DNA of 64,000 nucleotides from Casuarius casuarius. Its lineage: Eukaryota; Chordata; Aves; Casuariiformes; Casuariidae. The translations under genes and the position numbers were made by a program. Position 1 is the stretch's first letter, and every line of letters starts with the position of its first letter. Below the pieces are notes generated by a model, which saw only the letters and a program-made list of their open reading frames with translations, had not been told where the DNA came from and made no database searches. The DNA lies in the NCBI GenBank assembly GCA_003342895.1, contig PTFA01000024.1:5764580-5828579 (forward strand), written 5' to 3'. Of the stretch, positions 1 to 12,804 are shown piece after piece.

Positions 1-1199
1 AAGAATAATACTCAAAGTGGGGGGAAAAAAAAAACTGGGGAGGCTGACTGTTCAATAATTCTTTTTTGAAGGATAGCTGTTCTAAAGAGCCACTTGAAGG
101 GTATGTTTTTTGGCTATGTACAAAAGAACATAAAGCAAAAACACCAAAAGATTATGGTATTAAATATTTTAAAAGAGAATATCTGATAATGCCTCATAAG
201 GAGAGACATGTCTCAAGAAGTGATGGATGCCAGATGTTAAGCTTGCTTATAATGTCAGGGTTTAATAGTTGCTTTTAGAAAATCAGAGCAAACATTTTCA
301 AATTCAGCCATCTCCATAAGGAAAATTGTTCTTTTGTCGTCTTGACTCTCATTTGGGTTGGGTTCAGCAGTCAGTTCCTCTCAGCCGAATGCAGCCACAT
401 GTTTTTGGAAAATAAGGAAGTTGCAGGAACCTGGAAGAAAAAGAAAAGCTAAAACAACAAAAAACCCTAATGCAGCAACAGAAGAATGTAATCAGAAGCT
501 CTGAGCAGTTTTTTAAAGAAGTGGGACTGCTGAGCTAAATGAAACAAGCAAAAATAGTAGATGTAGCATACCTGTGGAGAAAGTGTTAAGCAAGGAAGTT
601 CACAGGAAGAGGAAGAGCATCATATATGTTCAGAAAGTCTTCTGAATGGAGTTCATGTACTTAATTGAGTTGCCTGAACCAGGCTGGTGGGTGTGACATT
701 GTGCAAAGATGTCTAACAAACACTCTGTGCAGTAATTAAAAGAGTTTGAGAAATGGAAGGGAATTAAGACAGGTTTTTAAGAAAATCTAATCCTTAGGTA
801 TTATGACAATAACTTCCAAAAAGACAGAGGGTATCACTGCAGTTATGTTATATTCTTATGGTTAAAATGGGAGAACAGCGCTGTTTGAATCATGGGCCTA
901 ACAAAAGCAGGAGTCCGTAACTGTCCATATTCTTTCATTGGCCTTAGTCCGCTTAGTGAAATGTTTGTATTCTTGAAATCAAACTTCAGCTGAAATGATG
1001 ATAAACCAATTATGGCCATTCAGGAAAATGGTCTGAAGATGAATTCAGAGAATCAAACACTTTTTCAGCTCTAAATATAATGTTTGCAAACTTGAATTCA
1101 GACCTTGGACAGATTTGTTTACTGGAAAATCCAAAAAGCATTTGGCAAAAGCTTAGTGAAGCAAAGCTTAGAAATAGATCGGTTGTTTTTAATGTAAGC

Positions 1200-1330
1200 T
1201 CTAAGAGTGTTGAAGACGAAGACCAACTGAAAAGACTTGTAGTTGTACCTTATGATGTTGAGTGTTGGGCCCTTAAAGTGACAGATGACATTCAGTGTAG
1301 ATAAATGAAGAATGATGCACTTGGTGTGAG
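1200..1330 (+). mobile_element. Ancient CR1/L3-like LINE, upstream fragment (end of reverse transcriptase region)
   Basis: This stretch resembles the distal ORF2 and 3' part of old amniote CR1/L3-type LINEs as I remember their consensus. The clearest match is around 1273 to 1325, where an AAGTGACAGATGACATTCAG-like segment is followed by a GATAAATG...ATGCAC motif. The frame open from 1080 to 1304 reads VEDEDQLKRL and then ECWALKVTDDIQ, which fits the charged helix and tryptophan-rich turn near the end of the reverse transcriptase. Similarity fades upstream of about 1200. The copy is heavily diverged, and it resumes at about 1871 after an unrelated block. The alignment is from memory, so the edges are approximate. 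Confidence 0.5.
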
Positions 1331-1870
1331 GGAGCAGGAAGAGTAGACTGTTCCACGGGACAAGGTGAGCCAGGATCCATGGATGCCAACAAGGCAGGCA
1401 GGGGCAGTGGCTTTATGGGCAAGGGGCCCAGTCCCACAGTACCCAAACAAGAAGAGCAGAGCGTGTCTGGGGATAGTAACCAGGGTTGGCCACAAGTCCA
1501 GTGATCACCAGGCATGTTCACACTGACGAGGCACATCCCAGGTCAAGCCAGGAAGTCAAGTCCAGACTTGAATACATGGCCAAGCATATCCATAGCTGCA
1601 ACATAGTTGAGGCAAGGACTAAAGGCAATCCCTGTGCTTAAATGTAGCTCCCAGGCAAAGTCAGGAGGCCCCAGGTTCTCACAGCTCTTGCTCGCAGAAC
1701 ATTTCTTACAATTATACTGTATCAGAGCCGGCCTTGAGCACAGGCAGCCAAATTCCCAAGAGGGAGGGGAAAGCAGTTGCAGAGTGGAGAATCAACTCCT
1801 TAGTTGGTCATTAAGACTCAGAAGTGAGCTCATGAATAGATATTTCTGCGAAAACACTGCTCAGCGTTCA
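1331..1870. other. GC-richer block interrupting the ancient LINE
   Basis: About 540 bases lie between two LINE segments that would be only about 170 bases apart in the consensus. The block is clearly richer in G and C than its flanks and holds overlapping short open frames on both strands (1273 to 1536 minus, 1607 to 1912 plus), none of which resembles a known protein. No poly(A) tail, clear terminal repeats or target-site duplication could be identified. A solo LTR or another non-autonomous element inserted in the LINE, followed by loss of some LINE sequence, is one explanation. A rearrangement is another. Confidence 0.4.
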
Positions 1871-2622
1871 GCAGCTTTTCTTAACACAAAGAGAGTACTA
1901 GGAGAGGAATAGGAAACAAAATGAAAAATAACATATGCTACTCATAAATTTGTGGTAATAGATAGTCTGCACCTTGAGTACTTGGTGTAGTTTTTATGCC
2001 ACCATTTTGAAAAGGATACCATAGAGCTAGAAAAGGTTCATAGGTGAGCAACAAAGGTAATCAAAGATATTTTGGCATCTTCCAGTTGAGGAGTGACTAA
2101 CGAGACTAGGAGTCTTTAAACTGAAAAAGAACCTATTCATAGAGAGAGATACCAGAGGTCTGTAAAATCACAGATGATATAGAGAGGATCGTCAATGAGT
2201 GAGTGGAATTCTTCATTGTGTTTCTATATAAGGATGTAGCATCATTAGGGAAAAGTGGTAAGTTCAAAATTAAAAGTAGTAGTTACTTGTATAATCTATA
2301 TTTAAAGTGTAGAGGCCATAGGATGCATAAGATGTTTTGGATATTAGAAACTTACGTAGGTATAAGAGAAAATTGGATAAAATAATCAAAGATAAATTCA
2401 CTGAGGACTACAAAATTAAAAGGCGCCAATTCTGGCTCAAGAAGACCCTGAGCTGCAAGATGCTCCAGCATACTCCGGATACTTATATTTCTATTGTAGG
2501 AAATAGGCAGATGCCAGAATATGCTTGCCGTATTCTTGCAAGTTTTCCCAAGGCTCTGCCTTTGTTTTCTGAAGCAGGATACTGAGTAGATAGAAATCTG
2601 TTTTTATGGCCTTTATGTTCTT
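1871..2622 (+). mobile_element. Ancient CR1/L3-like LINE, 3' terminal fragment
   Basis: The sequence follows the old amniote CR1/L3 consensus in order. A GTCTGCACCTTGAGTACTTG-like segment (about 1964) precedes GCTAGAAAAGGTTCATAGG (about 2021). Next come GAGTGACTAACGAGACTAGG (about 2091), AGAGGTCTGTAAAATCACAG (about 2154), and the terminal GAAGCAGGATACTGAGTAGA (about 2570). The match ends near 2622 with TATGGCCTTTATGTTCTTGT, which resembles the usual 3' end of such elements. It is too mutated to encode anything. Orientation is the same as FANCC. The assignment rests on remembered consensus, not on a search. Confidence 0.6.
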
Positions 2623-3839
2623 GTGTAATTAAATCTGTCTCATTTCAAACACGCTGTGGGTTGTAATTGTTAAAGGTAGCACTGGAGAATATTTATATAA
2701 ATACTCATATTTAAGAATATGAGAATGTAATTGAAGAATACTATTTCAGGGGGCCACTACTGTTCCCACTATTGTTCCCGGTTTGAGAGGGCCAAGGAAA
2801 TGTATTGCAATACTCTGTGGGGATAGGAATTGCTATCATGGTTCCTTTAATGCAGTAGAGAAAAATATATTAGAAGAGAGAAATCTTATTTAGAGATTAA
2901 AAAAAAAAAATAGTTTTGACAGAAATATTTTAGACTGATCTCAGATGAATATGAAATGATACTAAGAAATGTATTAAGGCTTATTTCAGAAGTTAAAATT
3001 GCAAGCTGAGTCAAGTGAGAATCCCTTAAAGCTGTGTAGGCATAGATTTACGTAGTCTTACAAAATAAAAGTATTTTGATTATTGTTCTATTTCTTAGAG
3101 ATAGCCATACAGTTAGATACTGTATTTAATAAGGTAATTGCTGCCTATTCTCTACTCTTTTTTCCTAGCTGTAATATATTTAGTATACATGTAAGATATA
3201 TTCTATATAGAATTCTATTATATTAGTAGGCTACAGATCAATAGACTTTTGAGGTATGCCACACTAATGACTTTTTTTGGCTTTGTTTTCTTATTGAGGT
3301 TTGTTTCAGGTCTCACTTTTGCCTTGAGTGATTTCTGTGTGATACAATGTGAGGTTTCTATAGAGGTGAATTAGGAGATGTAGGAATACAGTTCCAAAAA
3401 GTTTTGTTTGAAAAATCCTGGAAAGGCTTAGCCAGTTAAGCTAATTTTCCTGTATCTTTCAGTTGCCCCTTGAGGGGCAATTGAACAAATGTGCACTGTG
3501 AGGAGCTGCTGTGTGTATGGCAATTAAAAAGAACTTTTAATCGGGAAGTCAAACAGATTTTTGTATGTGAGTCTCTTCTGCCCAAAGGTCGTGCTATGTT
3601 TTTCTGAGATGGCCAAAGCAATATTTTTATTTTATATTTTTATTTTATATATTTTTATTTTATATTTTTATTTTGTATTTTTATGATGATTGAAATACAA
3701 AGGGAAATGCATTCATTAGAGATTGAGGAAAAAACTGGTTCTTGGTGGTGCCAGCGTAGGCTTTCTGGCTTTCCAACGGATGCTTTTTTCCTGTTCCTTC
3801 AATTTAGTAGTCTTTTGTAGGTGATTCGTATTCCTGCAA
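2623..3839. other. Intronic or upstream DNA, no gene seen
   Basis: AT-rich sequence with only short open frames. It contains a run of ten A at about 2900, a hairpin at 3458 to 3485 and an AT-rich minisatellite at 3621 to 3684. Nothing resembles an exon. Confidence 0.6.
3621..3684. repeat. AT-rich minisatellite
   Basis: About four imperfect copies of a 14 to 16 base unit of the form TATTTTTATTTTATA are arranged head to tail. It lies about 150 bases from the minus-strand CR1 fragment. Confidence 0.85.
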
Positions 3840-4790
3840 GCTGACTGCTTGACTTTGGCTCAGTCTTGGGTAAGAGAGGGCATGATTATATTGGAAACCT
3901 GCTTGACTTCTGCTCACTGGAATGGACCATTCTTCAGCTTGGAGAAAGTGATCCTTGAATATCAACCAGTTTTCTTGGACCCCTCTTCCTTCTAGGGCCC
4001 TATCCCATGGGATTCTTCCAAGCAGGTCCATGAAGAGGCCAGAGTCTGCTCTCCTGAAGTCCAGGGTTGTGATCCTGCTTTTTGCCCTGCTCCTTCTTCT
4101 CAGGATGCTGAACTCCATCTCATGGTCACTGCAGCCAAGGCTGCCCCCAGCCATCACATCTCCAGCCAGCCCTTCCTTGCTTGTAAATATGAGGTCCAGC
4201 AGAGCACTCCTCCTTGTTGGCTCCTCTATCACTTGTATCAAGAAGTTGTCATTGATGCTCTCTAGGAACCTTCTGGATTGCTTGTGCCCTACTGTTTTGT
4301 CCTTCCAGCACATATCAGGGTGGTTGAGTCCCCCATGAGGACCAAGGCCTGTGAATGTGAGGCTACTTCCAGCTGTCTGTAGAAGGCCTCATCTACTTCT
4401 TCCTGATCAGGTGGTCTGTAGCAAACACCCACAGCAGTGTCACCCATGTTAGTCTGCCCCTTAATCCTTACCCATGAGCTCTCAGTCAGCCCACTGTCCA
4501 CCTGTAGGAAGAGGTGCATGCATTCCAGCTGTCCTCTCACATAAAGGGTGACTCCCCCTCCTTGCCTTCCTGACCTGTCCTTACTAAAGAGCCTGTATCC
4601 AGGCTCTTTGGAGCAGCATTCCAGTCATGCGAGCTATCCTGCCACGTCTGTAGTCTGTAATCACAATGAGATCATAGCTCTGCAATTGCACACAGATCTC
4701 TAATTTCTCCTGTTTATTCCTCATGCTGCTTGCATTTGTGTACAAGCTCTTCAGAGAGGCATCTTAACTTAATCCTATCGGACTAGAGCG
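3840..4790 (-). mobile_element. CR1 LINE fragment, ORF2 endonuclease region
   Basis: Read on the minus strand, this is the N-terminal part of CR1 ORF2, an apurinic-like endonuclease that nicks target DNA for reverse transcription. From 4790 downward it begins LYTNASSMRNKQEKLE, then reads GRQGGGVTLYVRGQLEC and GVCYRPPDQEEVDEAFY. It continues after a frameshift with RRFLESINDNFLIQVIEEP and LLDLIFTSKEGLAGDV, and then CSDHEM, the serine-aspartate-histidine catalytic motif at about 4122 to 4130. A base appears to be missing near 4328, just at the GDFN-type motif, and another frame change lies near 4600 to 4640. The reverse transcriptase and the 3' tail are absent, so the copy is dead. CR1 elements are the commonest interspersed repeats of birds. 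Confidence 0.92.
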
Positions 4791-5590
4791 TCATCTAAAG
4801 TTTAGGTCACATACCTTGACCTCTTATGCAGAGCTTCGCCTGGCGTCTTTAGAACGGGTTTCTCAGCATCTCATGCAGTCAGCCAGCTTTCCTGCCCCCA
4901 GGAATATCTTTTTTCCTGTGACAGTGAGTCCTTTAACATCTGTAGTAGGAGGCACTTTCACCTTCTGCCTCTTTAGTCTGACTGACTGCTGCAGTCACCT
5001 AATCTTGGGCAGGGATACTATTTCACAGACATAACAGTTTTATGATTTTATTCCCTTGTGAAAAGTTTGTGTACTAGCATCAGAGAGCTCAAGCCTGTTT
5101 ATAATCTCTGTCTGCAGATCATCCTGTCCAGATTATAGTGGGTAACATGTTTAAGTATTTTTTATCAGTAAAAGTGATAAAACATAATCTTCCCTGAGCT
5201 GGAAAGTGGTTCATACTGTGAATCATCAAAGCCACTTGTCTGTGATTTCTCCTTGGTCTCATGAAGCTATCTTTATGCTGCAAGGTCTTGAGCTGGAGAT
5301 CCAGGGTGGTGTCTTCTGGGCTGTCTTCCAGGACTGAAGGTTTTCTGAGGTCAAGTCTTTTGTCTCAATGATGAACAAGAGATACTTTTGCCCAGAACTT
5401 GCCCCCATCTAGGTTCTTTACTGTCCCTGTCCTCATCGGTTGGTCAGAGGCTGTTATCTTCCCTCCCCCATTTTTTCCCAGGATCTATGATTGTTTCGCG
5501 TTTGCATATTTTGCAGGCTCTTTGGGCCCAGCTGTAGTCCCTGTCTATATATTTGACTTGGTAGATTTATTTGCCTGTTTTCTTCTCTGA
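4791..5590 (-). other. Possible 5' continuation of the CR1 copy; otherwise unassigned
   Basis: This stretch is more G+C-rich than the surrounding DNA and directly precedes the CR1 endonuclease start on the minus strand. On that strand 4840 to 5030 gives a lysine-rich reading (KRQKVKVPPTTDVKGLTVTG) broken by stops, which could be decayed ORF1 or 5' sequence. I could not confirm homology, and the boundary with ordinary intron sequence is unknown. Confidence 0.3.
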
Positions 5591-8500
5591 AACTCAGGTT
5601 TAATATTTCTGCATGTTTTAGGTATTATAAAAACCTCTTCTGTTATTCTCCCCATTCCTTTCTTTCAGTTGTTGAAATAAACAGCATAATGCTTCTATGA
5701 AGAAAATGTAAATAAAAGTAGTGAGTTCTGTTAGGACTTGCTGTAGGAGTGCCCAAGTAGTCAAATGATCCAGGCATGCTCCACCAGAAATGGTTCCAGT
5801 ATGTGTGAGATAATTACTTGAAGTTCTGTTCATGCCTTTACCAAATGATGGGTCATATTGGAGGCTTCCTGAAACAGTACTGTGCTTGGCAGAATAGACC
5901 TTGTTTTTCTAACACAACTCCAAAATCTGCTATTAGATTGAAATTTCCTACAGTATGAATATGTAGATGAGTATTCAAAAGAGAGAGAAGAGTTTCTCTG
6001 AAGAACCTAGAGATCTGTTGTTTGTTATACATTTCATAACCTTCCTTATTGTCCTTTTTCTTGTAGAACGTGAACATAATAGGGTGTATACTGCCCTTTT
6101 AGGGTCCTGCATCCATCACAGAGGAGGGCAGGGTATGATATGCACTTCATGCATACTTAAGGCAAAAAAAATCCCATGGTATAAATATTGAGGGAATAGA
6201 TGTCTGTAGGACAGCACGTCTCAATGAACTACAATTGCACTCAATTCTTTTTGGGAGAAACAGAATGAAATTAGTGGAGAGTGTGCCTTCATAAAAGTTC
6301 TTTTTTAAAGTATTGTTGCTTATGTTTCTGGTTTAATATAAATTACATCACTGTGATTTTAAGGAGATGGTTTTCCATCCAGTTTCCATGGTCTGTCTAG
6401 TATTACAAACTTTAATACAGAGGTATAGCTGTATATGAAGATGTGGTTTGAACATGGCAATGATATGAGTCTGTTCTTAAGTGATGTGTTGATTTGAGTT
6501 TGTGCTCAGTATACTAGTCATCTTTTTATAAAACTTGCTACGTATTATGTTCATGTATAGTTCAGGCTTTGTTGGGCTGTTAATTTAGGACCAACTCTGA
6601 ATTTCCTAGGTTGAAAAAATACTGGACATCAACAGGAGATCTGTATGACTAATTATTTGCAGGAACACTTCACAAAATGTTGCTTTTAGGAAAGAACATG
6701 ATATGTTAAGAATAATCCAAATATAATCTAAAAAGTTTTTTTTTAAGTGTTCTTATCTTTATAAAAGCAAATCTAAAAGCTCACATTTTTCTAGGGGACG
6801 TGAATTTAAGGTAACATGAAGAAGATATTTGGTGCACAAATTACAGTGAACCTCAAGATCCATCCAGTCTGCTTTATTAAGTTAGCAAGAGCCTAAAGCT
6901 TTTGTCATGTATGGAAGCAAGTGGGCCTCAAGATCATTTGGTCCAGAAAAATACTAAAATAGTGTTGGATTTACAATAAATGATGTCTGTATGAGATAAG
7001 AATAATATATTAATGGCATTTATGGGTAACATGTGTCTATTAAAAGGCTTATGAATTGCTAGAGGTCATACTGAGAAACATATTGTTTTTTTCCTTCTTA
7101 TCTAGACAGTTTTGAAAGAGCGAGATTAAGAGCTAAACTGAGATACTTGAGTTAAAATTATAAACATACTTTACCTATTATGTGTTATTAAAAAAGTTAA
7201 AGGAGAAAGAGTTTGTCATAAAATGCAGGGGTTTAGTAGGGGTTTTAGTACAAACTCATGGTCTGAATCTTTGGTTTTCCCTCCTTCTAAGAGGAGAAAA
7301 TTCACTTAGTAATATTCAGACTGAAGTAAATAAATAATTGCTTTATAGCGTTTCTTATCTATGTACTATTTTGCCATAGGTAAAATACAAGATAATTAGA
7401 AGGGAATGTCAGTTTAAGAGAGGAGCGGAGAACTGGAGTGGGGGATCTATTCTGTCCCAGCAGTTGTGGGAAGAGAGAGGTCTGTGTTCCAGGGCACATG
7501 CTTCCAAGAGAGAAATGGAAAATGTTAAGTCTCTTGGAGGCTAACGTAGTTCAAAGTCAGTTAATCACTTTCTGAGATTCAGTCTTGTGGTTTTAGGGAT
7601 CTTATGGCTTTTTTGGTATGTTTGGAAAAGAGGAGTTGTCATTCCTTCTCTAACCTGTGCAAATAATCATCAGGAACTTTGATCACTGCAAAGACTGTAG
7701 TGTATTCCTTCAGATGAAAGACATCTGATGGCAATTAAAGTATGTATCTTGTTTGTATTTTTCCCATTCACTTTTTCTGTATTTTTTTTCTCTGGTCCTT
7801 CAGGTGTCTTTGTGGCACTTTTCCTCAGTCACTGTATGTGGAATTTAGCCTTGACTCTAATCAAAGAGGGTCGAAAGACATTTCTTCAGGAAGTTGTCTG
7901 GAGTGGGTAGAGATGAGTGGGCTTTCACCCGATCCTTGATTTTTTTTTTCATTCAGCCTTACCTTTGGTATATATTTCTTCCCTCCTTTGCTAGGCAGTG
8001 GCACACATTCTGTGTAGCGTAACGCTTCATCTTTACGGTAGACAATCTGTGCTTTTCACAGAAGCATCTGTGTAGCCAGCTCCTGGAAAAATTACTGAAA
8101 TGGTACAGATTGCCTCATAAATCTGGAAGTGAAGGATGCAGTAACAGCTATGTGTTGCGCTTCTAACAGCAGCATTGTACTGCCTAATTTTGTGTGTTAC
8201 AGCACCAGACAACATCAAGAGAGTGCATGGAATAAAAGTTTCAATTTTTTTTTTCTAACTACTTAAAGCAGAGGTCAAAATTTGAAATGAAATTTTCTGC
8301 TAAGAGAATTACTACTTATTTTGATGTTTAGGTTGTCTTATCTTCCAAGTTATATTACTGCAAAGTATTGAATATCCATCCTGAAAGAGAAAGGGAGAAC
8401 TTGTAATGCATTTATGTCGTAGGGTCACTGGAAATGTTCAGTGTGTGTAGTCACTTAAAGTGGCAGATGGAATTGTAATATTTTGGTGCTCTCTAGATAC

Positions 8501-11500
8501 AGATTTAATCCACAATTCACATAGTTTCTTTGCTTTAAAGACCTAAAGTAATGATTTAGCTCATTATAAAAATGTGGGGTGAAGGATGGTATGTCAGGCT
8601 ATATCTTCTGATAAGAGGGTTAAAGTGAAGGGTTTGGTGGTAGATCTGTTTTCATTATGGTACTGGCTATACTATAAGGCAAAATGTTTTCATAAACTTA
8701 AAAGAACAGTATTTAAAGTATCCAGTTTTCTAGCCATTTGTGCATATTAAAAATAACTTGCTATTCATGTTCAATGGTTTTCTTGTTGGACAGTGTAGGA
8801 GACTTGCCTCAACACATGCAATAGATTATAAGAAGACTGCAAATATAATAATTACAGCATGGAGCAGACTTTGCTGGCAGATACTAGAACGCAGAACTCA
8901 CTTTAATCATAGTGCTTCCCATAGTGTGGGTGGTCACAGTCTGCAGACGTTTCAGTCAATCCATTCCCCATGCAACAGTGATTGTAAAATAGAACTGAAG
9001 TAAACAGCATTCCACAGACTTCTAGGTGTTTTTTTTTTTATTTATTTTTGAGAAAGTGTAGCTTCCTTCCCTTGGCCCCTCCTTCGGTCTGCTTGCTTTT
9101 GTCAACCATAACCATACAGGTTATGCTTCTTACTAAATCAATTCTGTTTGAAGTAAACAATATATAATATAATATAATACATAGATTCTTCAAAAAGGGA
9201 TTTTTTTCCTTTAAAATATATGCTATTTTAAAAACCATGAATGTTTAGTTGTGTGTGACAATAAGAAACAACCTCTGCTATTATATTAAGTGCAGTATAA
9301 TGTTTAATCTTTTTTTAAATGTTTCATCTTCCTTGCTTCCCCCTCCCCGCAATTTGTTTTCCTTTGATGCTCAGTGTTGTTTTACTGTTTCTCCAAAAAT
9401 TTTTACTGTCACTTTAGCCATTAGCACAGCACTTTTTCCCCAACAAAAATGATGGGGAACTTATTTTTTGCACCTGGCAGCCAGTTTACTGCTTTGGAAG
9501 CTGATTTCATCTCCTTAATGTCTGACATCTACTGACCTGGAGTCTTGAATTTCATGAAATAGATTAAAATGGTGATACTAAACTTGGTGTCATGCAAATA
9601 CTTTTACTGCATTTACAGGCTTTTTTTGGTGTACATAAATCAACTGCAGTTGGTTACAGATATTGCAATTCTATTATATGAAAGGATACATTTTGATGGA
9701 TGAATTTTTACATTGCATTTAAGCATACCTAGAATGAAGTATTTAAATGAGCTTGAAATAAATGTCTTAACCCTTTCACAGGATAACTGACTGTTAAAAT
9801 TCAGACGTTACCCTTGAATCAAAACAGAAAATGAAAGGCTGTTAAATGAGATGTACGCACACTTCTAAGACCTGACATCGCTGATTAGGGCTCAATGACT
9901 TGATGAGTTCCTAATGTGATATGGGACCTTTTGACTTTTAAATTACTAGTTAAAATTCAGCTTGAGGATCAAGTCTGCCTGCTTTGCAATATGCCCGGAG
10001 GGAATAATGAGTGATAAAGGCACTTTCCTTACTCCTTTGTGCCATTTGTTTGTGTCCCAGGTACCAAGGGAAAGAGAAACAGGCTCCCCAGAGCTGCTGT
10101 CCCTCTCTTCCATCCCCTGGTGTACACATCCTGTGCACGCATAAAATGTGTGAGCCAGAGGTGGGGTAATTTTGGAGCCATTGTTTAACAAGTTTGCCTG
10201 GGGAGCTGCGCCAGCTGTTTAAGCGTACACGACTCCACTGAGTAGCCATCTTCTCCCAAGAACTCCATGAGAAGGTTATGATCTGTTCCAGGATTGGTGA
10301 AACATTACGTGGTCTGTCTTCTTGCAGATTGCAAAACTGTGTTTAAGTTCTAAGTTACTAGTCAATTGAAGTCATTATTTACTGGAAGCTTTTGAACTGT
10401 TTTTGTAAAAAGTTGCCCATTTCTATAGTGTGTTCTAGTAATGCATACTTTTATCATTAAACAGCTGTGAAAAGTCAGGTTAGCAGTATGATCTGTTCTG
10501 TGCATCATCTATGCAAATGACACTTCCTTCTCGATGACTTTCATACGTTTAGATAACTTTAATGCCTGTGAAATAAAGGAAGCCCATAGATGTCATGTAT
10601 TTTTCATTTGTGCAAATCTGTCTGACTATAATCACAGCATCAACACTTTATACTATTGACAGTTTAAAATGTTCATACAAGAAAGGATTTTGGAACTGGT
10701 TAAATTTAATATAGTGAGAAAACATGTAAGAACAAAGATGGATTTTTATACACAGCACATAACTAACTTTTGGTGCTTATTGTCCCAAAGTTTCACTGAG
10801 CTTACGGGTAGTTCTCCCACTTGACCCCTTCAGTTTTTTAAAAGTCTTCCAAGGGGAAGTCTCTGTTGTTCCTAACCTATTGAAGATTACATACCTAAAT
10901 TGTTTAACTTTCTCACTAGTCCTTTTGTGAATCAGCTTTCCAAGCTGATTTGGACCTTCTCTGTTTACCTATAGATGAATGCACTGGTAGGAGATAAGTG
11001 TTTGCAATATTTACCTTTCTTATCATATTCTTTTGGTTAAAAATAGGAATCATAAAGCAATTATATAGTATGAATGGGCTGGGGAAAACCAGACCTTGGT
11101 TCTTCTTTTTCAAATAGATAGTTGTTGAACAATGCTAAGCTAACATTGAATATAAATACATTTTTGGCTTCTAGGCCAAAATAAACAAAAGCTCAAAGAA
11201 AATCTCAGAGACCAAAATGAGAAACTAAGGATTCCACCTTCCTGGAAGGTTGCTTGAGCTTGAACAGCCAGTGTCACAATTTGCTAGCCAGCTGATATTT
11301 CTCAAAGCACTTTACTAGTGCCAGGTGGCTCTAGTAAAGAATAATGATTTGTCACTGACAAACAAAAAGTGGTCTCCATTTAAAGAAATAGTATTGGCAT
11401 TAGGTCTTTTTGCTCAGCCTGATATAATTAGTGACCCAGCAGTTATTGCATCATCGATGTATAGGCATTTTGTGCTTTTTTGCTACTAACTGCAATGAAT

Positions 11501-12750
11501 ATTTCTCTCCCCTTAAACTTTTAACAATTTGATACTTATGAAGTCTAAAACCAACTCAGATTTTAATTGGATTTTATATCCATCATTTTTAGAGCATTAA
11601 CCTGTAAATCAGGATAAAGCTAAAGAAGCAAAGCTTTGAAGTAAAAAATGTTTGATTAAGTGTCTTTTCTGCTCTTCTTTTTTTGGGCATAAAACTTACA
11701 TGAGTATGTGTTTGAGTATCCATGTATGCAGTGTTTAAGTGAGGAAAGTTGAATGGGTATGATTAAAAATAATTTCTCAATATCATCCTACGTTAGCTGA
11801 TCTTTGGGAATTTGCACTGTGTGCCTATTGGAAGCATAAAAACTTGACATTTTTCTTGAAAAAAACATAAATTTGGGATTGTCTTTTTCTAGAAATTATT
11901 CAACTCACATATTTAAAATAAAAAGTAAAACAATTTTATGATATGGTCAGTCTTTCTAAACTTAAATGCCTTCATCCTTTTTTTCTATATTTTTTTTGTG
12001 GATTTAGAGAATTCTTCTGTAGGAAGCTTGCATCTTGGCTTTTGAAAATTGTGGGAGAAGAGGAAAATTAACTCTAAATCTCTGGCTAGTTAAACTAGAG
12101 AGCTAAAACTAAAGAGATTTATGGTTGACTCTGGCAAAGCTATTGAATTTCCTTTTGTAAGTTAGTGTAAATGTGTGTTTTATTTCAGCAACAAAAGTCT
12201 CTCCTTTTTAATACAAAGAGTAATAGGGCTTTCTTGGTGGGTGTTTTTTTTTTTAAGATAGAGGAGAAAGAAAAGAGGAGATTTGAAACTGCTTTTCCTG
12301 TTTAAGGCCAAATGTAGACTCAAGGCTTGCCAGCCCCACAATTCTTTAGCTTTTTTTCTTCTGATTTCCAAGGGTTTGTTAGTGACTTGCAGATGGAAGC
12401 TAGGCTTTGGAACGCATCCATGAAAGTTGTGTGGTCTTAGCCACAGTAGTAGTACAACATGTTTTTCCTATACTCGTTTCACAGAAGTTAACTGAGCTTG
12501 AATTGGTGGGAGAATAACAATACAGCTTCCCTCCCCCCTCCCCATAATTTTCCTTTACTGCAAACCATTTGGAAATTAGGATCAGGTTCATTTTGAATCG
12601 TATGAAAGCATGTAATACTTTTCTTCCATTTTAAGAGATAAAGGTAAGCTATGAGCCTAGTCTTTTTAATAAGCTATATGCTTCAGCAAAATTAATAAAC
12701 ACAGATTAATTTCAAAGAAAAAGCGTATCAATCATAATGTGTTCTTGGTG

Positions 12751-12804
12751 TTTTTTTTGCAGTTAGGTTTTTCTTAACTGCAAAATGCAAAACTGCAAAA
12801 AAAA
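12751..12804. repeat. Inverted repeat with two alternative right arms
   Basis: The left arm, eight T followed by GCAGTTA, can pair with TAACTGCAAAA at 12775 to 12785 (11 bases, 9-base loop). It can instead pair with AACTGCAAAAAAAA at 12791 to 12804 (14 bases, 26-base loop). Both pairings are perfect. Confidence 0.8.
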
